64,000 nucleotides of DNA, taken from Brevibacillus aydinogluensis (GTDB lineage: Bacteria; Bacillota; Bacilli; Brevibacillales; Brevibacillaceae). The stretch lies in assembly GCF_031954365.1 (NCBI RefSeq), contig NZ_JAUSVZ010000011.1, one strand, 5' to 3'. The position numbers and the translations under genes were made by a program. Below the pieces are notes generated by a model, which ran no database searches, was not told where the DNA came from, and saw only the letters and a program-made list of their open reading frames with translations. Positions 61,860 through 64,000 of the stretch are shown piece by piece. The stretch's first letter is position 1. The number at the start of each line of letters is the position of its first letter.

Positions 61860-61873
61860 TGAGCGATCGCTCG
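61860..61873. promoter_or_regulatory. TetR-type palindrome before the thiolase
   Basis: TGAGCGATCGCTCG contains the perfect palindrome GAGCGATCGCTC and matches the TGAxCGxxCGxTCx form seen before fadF at 57660. A weak promoter (TTGACT 61816-61821, CAAAAT 61839-61844) stands upstream, so the site would lie just after the start point. Confidence 0.4.
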
Positions 61874-61914
61874 ATCATTTTGTAATGAATGCCATGCAGC
61901 GAGGAGGAGCCGAG

Positions 61915-63093
61915 ATGAAAACAGTAATTGCGGGGGCGGCACGCACCCCGTTTGGCAAGTTCGGCGGCGCGCTGAAAGACGTTTCCGCAGTTGATCTGGG
62001 GGCCATTGCGATCAAGGAAGCACTCAAGCGGGCCGGCGTGTCCGGCGAGCAGGTGGACGAAGTGATCATGGGCATGGTCGTACAGGCGGGAGCGGGGCAG
62101 GTGCCCTCCCGTCAGGCGGCCCGCAAGGCGGGACTGCCGTGGAACGTGGCCAGCCAGACCATCAACAAGGTGTGCGCTTCCGGGATGAGGGCGGTCACCA
62201 TGGCCGACCAGATCATCCGCGCCGGAGACGGGCAGATCATCGTGGCTGGCGGCATGGAGAGCATGAGCAGTGCGCCGTATGCACTGCCCAACGCGCGGTA
62301 CGGCCTGCGCATGGGCGATGCGGTTGTGCGCGACCTGATGATGTACGACGGGCTGACCTGCCCGTTTGATCAAGTGCCGATGGCCGTCCACGGTAGCAAC
62401 GTGGCGGAGGAGTACGGCATCACCCGCGAGGAGCAGGACCGTTGGGCGCTGCGCAGCCAGCAGCGAGCGGCCAGGGCGATGGCGGCCGGTCTGTTCGACG
62501 AGGAAATCGTGCCCGTGCCGGTACCGCAGAAAAAGGGCGATCCAATCCTCGTCACCAAAGACGAGGCGCCGCGTCCCGACACCACGCTGGAGGTGCTGGC
62601 CAAACTGCCGCCGGTGTACAAAAAGGACGGCACGATTACCGCCGGCAACGCGCCTGGCATCAACGACGGCGCGGCAGCGATGGTGCTGATGGCGGAGGAC
62701 AAGGCGGCCGAATTGGGGATTCGCCCGCTGGCAGTCATTCTGGGTCACGCGCAGGTGGGCGCGGAGGCGCCGTACATCGCCACCACGCCGGGACTGGCGA
62801 TCCAAAAGCTGCTGGAAAAGACCGGCACGCGGCTGGACGAGATCGATCTGTTTGAAGTGAACGAGGCATTTGCCGCCGTTATCCTGACCAGCGGCAAGAT
62901 CGTCGGTTGGGACGAAGAAAAGGTAAACGTCAACGGCGGGGCGATCGCGCTCGGCCATCCGATCGGGGCGAGCGGGGCGCGAATTATCATGCACCTCGTG
63001 TACGAACTGCGGCGCCGCGGGGGCGGGTTGGGCGTTGCCGCCATTTGCAGCGGAGCGGCCCAGGGAGACGCGGTTCTGATCAAGGTGTTCTAG
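61915..63093 (+). CDS. Acetyl-CoA C-acetyltransferase (thiolase)
   Basis: A 392-residue thiolase that cleaves or forms acetoacetyl-CoA or 3-ketoacyl-CoA. The nucleophile is Cys87 in INKVCASGMRAV; the second active site loops are GGAIALGHPIGASGAR (His) and AAICSGAAQGDAVLI (Cys). ATG 61915 follows GAGGAGG. The open frame upstream to 61672 overlaps the sigma-like stop and the terminator, so is rejected. Followed 69 bases later by a 3-hydroxyacyl-CoA dehydrogenase, matching mmgA-mmgB or thl-hbd order. Confidence 0.94.
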   Translation: MKTVIAGAARTPFGKFGGALKDVSAVDLGAIAIKEALKRAGVSGEQVDEVIMGMVVQAGAGQVPSRQAARKAGLPWNVASQTINKVCASGMRAVTMADQIIRAGDGQIIVAGGMESMSSAPYALPNARYGLRMGDAVVRDLMMYDGLTCPFDQVPMAVHGSNVAEEYGITREEQDRWALRSQQRAARAMAAGLFDEEIVPVPVPQKKGDPILVTKDEAPRPDTTLEVLAKLPPVYKKDGTITAGNAPGINDGAAAMVLMAEDKAAELGIRPLAVILGHAQVGAEAPYIATTPGLAIQKLLEKTGTRLDEIDLFEVNEAFAAVILTSGKIVGWDEEKVNVNGGAIALGHPIGASGARIIMHLVYELRRRGGGLGVAAICSGAAQGDAVLIKVF

Positions 63094-63162
63094 TCTCTGC
63101 GGGGACCGGTTGCGTTTGGACGGGTGAATAAATGGCATTGTTGCGAGGAAGGGGACGTGTTT

Positions 63163-64000
63163 ATGAACATTCAAACGATCATGGTCGTAGGTGCGGGACA
63201 GATGGGCAGCGGCATCGCCCAGGTGGCGGCGCAGGCCGGTTTTCGGGTAATTCTCCACGACATCCGGCAGGAATTTGTGGACCGCGGCCGGCAGACGATT
63301 GAGAAAAATCTGGCCCGCAGCGTGGAAAAAGGCAAAATGAGTGCGGAAGACAAAGAGGCGGTGCTGGCCCGCCTGACCCTCTCCGTCGATCTGACGGATG
63401 GCCGTGACGCAGACTTTGTGGTGGAAGCGGTTACGGAAAACATGGGCGTGAAAGCGGAGATTTTCCGCCAGCTGGACGAGATCTGCCCGGCGCACACGGT
63501 GCTGGCCAGCAACACCTCCTCGCTGCCGATTACGGAAATCGCTGCCGTGACCAAACGGCCGGAAAAAGTAATCGGCATGCATTTCATGAACCCGGTGCCG
63601 GTGATGAAGCTGGTCGAGATCATCCGCGGCCTGCAGACGGCGGACGAGGTGTATCAGTTGACGGAGGACCTGGCCAAACAGATGGGCAAAGTACCGGTCA
63701 GCGTCAACGACTTTCCCGGATTCGTCTCCAACCGCGTGCTGATGCCGATGATCAACGAGGCGATCTACTGCGTGTACGAAGGCGTGGCCGAGCCGGAAGC
63801 AATTGATGAGGTGATGAAGCTGGGCATGAACCATCCGATGGGGCCGTTGACGCTGGCCGACTTCATCGGGCTGGATACCTGCCTGTACATCATGGAAGTG
63901 CTGTACGAAGGTTTCGGCGACTCCAAATACAGGCCGTGCCCGCTGCTGCGCAAGTACGTCAAGGCTGGCTGGCTCGGCCGTAAATCGGGACGAGGCTTCT
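63163..64000 (+). CDS. 3-hydroxybutyryl-CoA dehydrogenase (cut by window end)
   Basis: 279 residues of a short-chain 3-hydroxyacyl-CoA dehydrogenase, missing only a few C-terminal residues. The NAD-binding motif GAGQMGSGIAQ is near residue 9; NTSSLPITEIA and VIGMHFMNPVPVMKLVE with the catalytic His, then NDFPGFVSNRVLMPMINEA and GMNHPMGPLTLADFIGLD follow. ATG 63163 follows AGGAAGGGG. With the thiolase it oxidises 3-hydroxyacyl-CoA in the last steps of beta-oxidation, or acts in reverse. Confidence 0.94.
   Translation, partial: MNIQTIMVVGAGQMGSGIAQVAAQAGFRVILHDIRQEFVDRGRQTIEKNLARSVEKGKMSAEDKEAVLARLTLSVDLTDGRDADFVVEAVTENMGVKAEIFRQLDEICPAHTVLASNTSSLPITEIAAVTKRPEKVIGMHFMNPVPVMKLVEIIRGLQTADEVYQLTEDLAKQMGKVPVSVNDFPGFVSNRVLMPMINEAIYCVYEGVAEPEAIDEVMKLGMNHPMGPLTLADFIGLDTCLYIMEVLYEGFGDSKYRPCPLLRKYVKAGWLGRKSGRGF

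Noticed and set aside
61684..63834. 716-codon minus-strand open frame
   Set aside because: Covers thiolase and dehydrogenase with clear motifs on the other strand; a GC-rich shadow.
1..64000. CRISPR arrays, rRNA and tRNA genes, intact insertion sequences
   Set aside because: No regularly spaced repeats, no rRNA segments, no cloverleaf with CCA-type end and no transposase motif noticed by reading; a covariance scan could still find a missed tRNA.

Overview
The window reads as a moderately GC-rich (my estimate mid to upper 50s percent) chromosome segment of a Gram-positive, low-G+C-lineage bacterium. Gene starts carry strong AGGAGG-type ribosome sites, GTG and TTG starts are common, and genes often end in hairpin-plus-T-run terminators. 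Gene content (ywfO, ywgA, ywhD, PBP1-type, speE, speB, fadF, SLH proteins, lipoboxes) points to Bacillales. SLH proteins plus high GC suggest a Brevibacillus or close Paenibacillaceae relative; that genus call is inference. I see no rRNA, tRNA, CRISPR array or intact insertion sequence.

Layout. 1-5.4 kb: a ugp-type sn-glycerol-3-phosphate uptake operon (ATPase, two permeases, binding lipoprotein, phosphodiesterase) behind a PhoP-like box. 5.4-9.5 kb, minus strand: chemoreceptor, secreted gamma-glutamyltransferase, a small unknown gene. 9.8-15.1 kb: glutaminyl-tRNA synthetase; a TetR regulator with matching operators before itself and before a membrane protein/quinone-reductase operon; an MFS pump. 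15.3-22 kb: uracil-DNA glycosylase, thiamine pyrophosphokinase, an acetyltransferase, an rRNA methyltransferase, a large SLH protein. 22-24 kb: an AT-rich island with an LRR lipoprotein and a leaderless C39-like protein. 24.2-27.2 kb: second MFS pump and an M29 aminopeptidase.

27.3-28.8 kb holds what I consider the most interesting locus: an XRE/TPR (RRNPP-type) regulator followed 14 bases later by an unannotated 42-codon secreted peptide gene, with its own terminator; this looks like a peptide quorum-sensing pair. Then come an RluA pseudouridine synthase, an RND efflux pair, the ywfO/ywgA pair, and a 37-46 kb surface cluster (thioredoxin-like, SLH, 1335-residue secreted protein, LCAT-like lipase with PPC domains).

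46-54 kb: ywhD, a diverged inverted copy of an intergenic repeat also found at 13.6 kb, a candidate small RNA, a class A PBP, the speE-speB polyamine operon, a third MFS protein, a DUF1934 protein, and a type I toxin-antitoxin locus (36-residue hydrophobic toxin with a convergent antisense RNA). 54-57.5 kb: a sigma54 activator next to lysine 2,3-aminomutase, with a near-perfect -24/-12 promoter and identical palindromes flanking the activator gene. 57.7-64 kb: fadF, thiolase and 3-hydroxyacyl-CoA dehydrogenase for fatty-acid degradation, with FadR-like boxes, interrupted by a second AT-rich island (glucosaminidase, lipoprotein, sigma-like protein).
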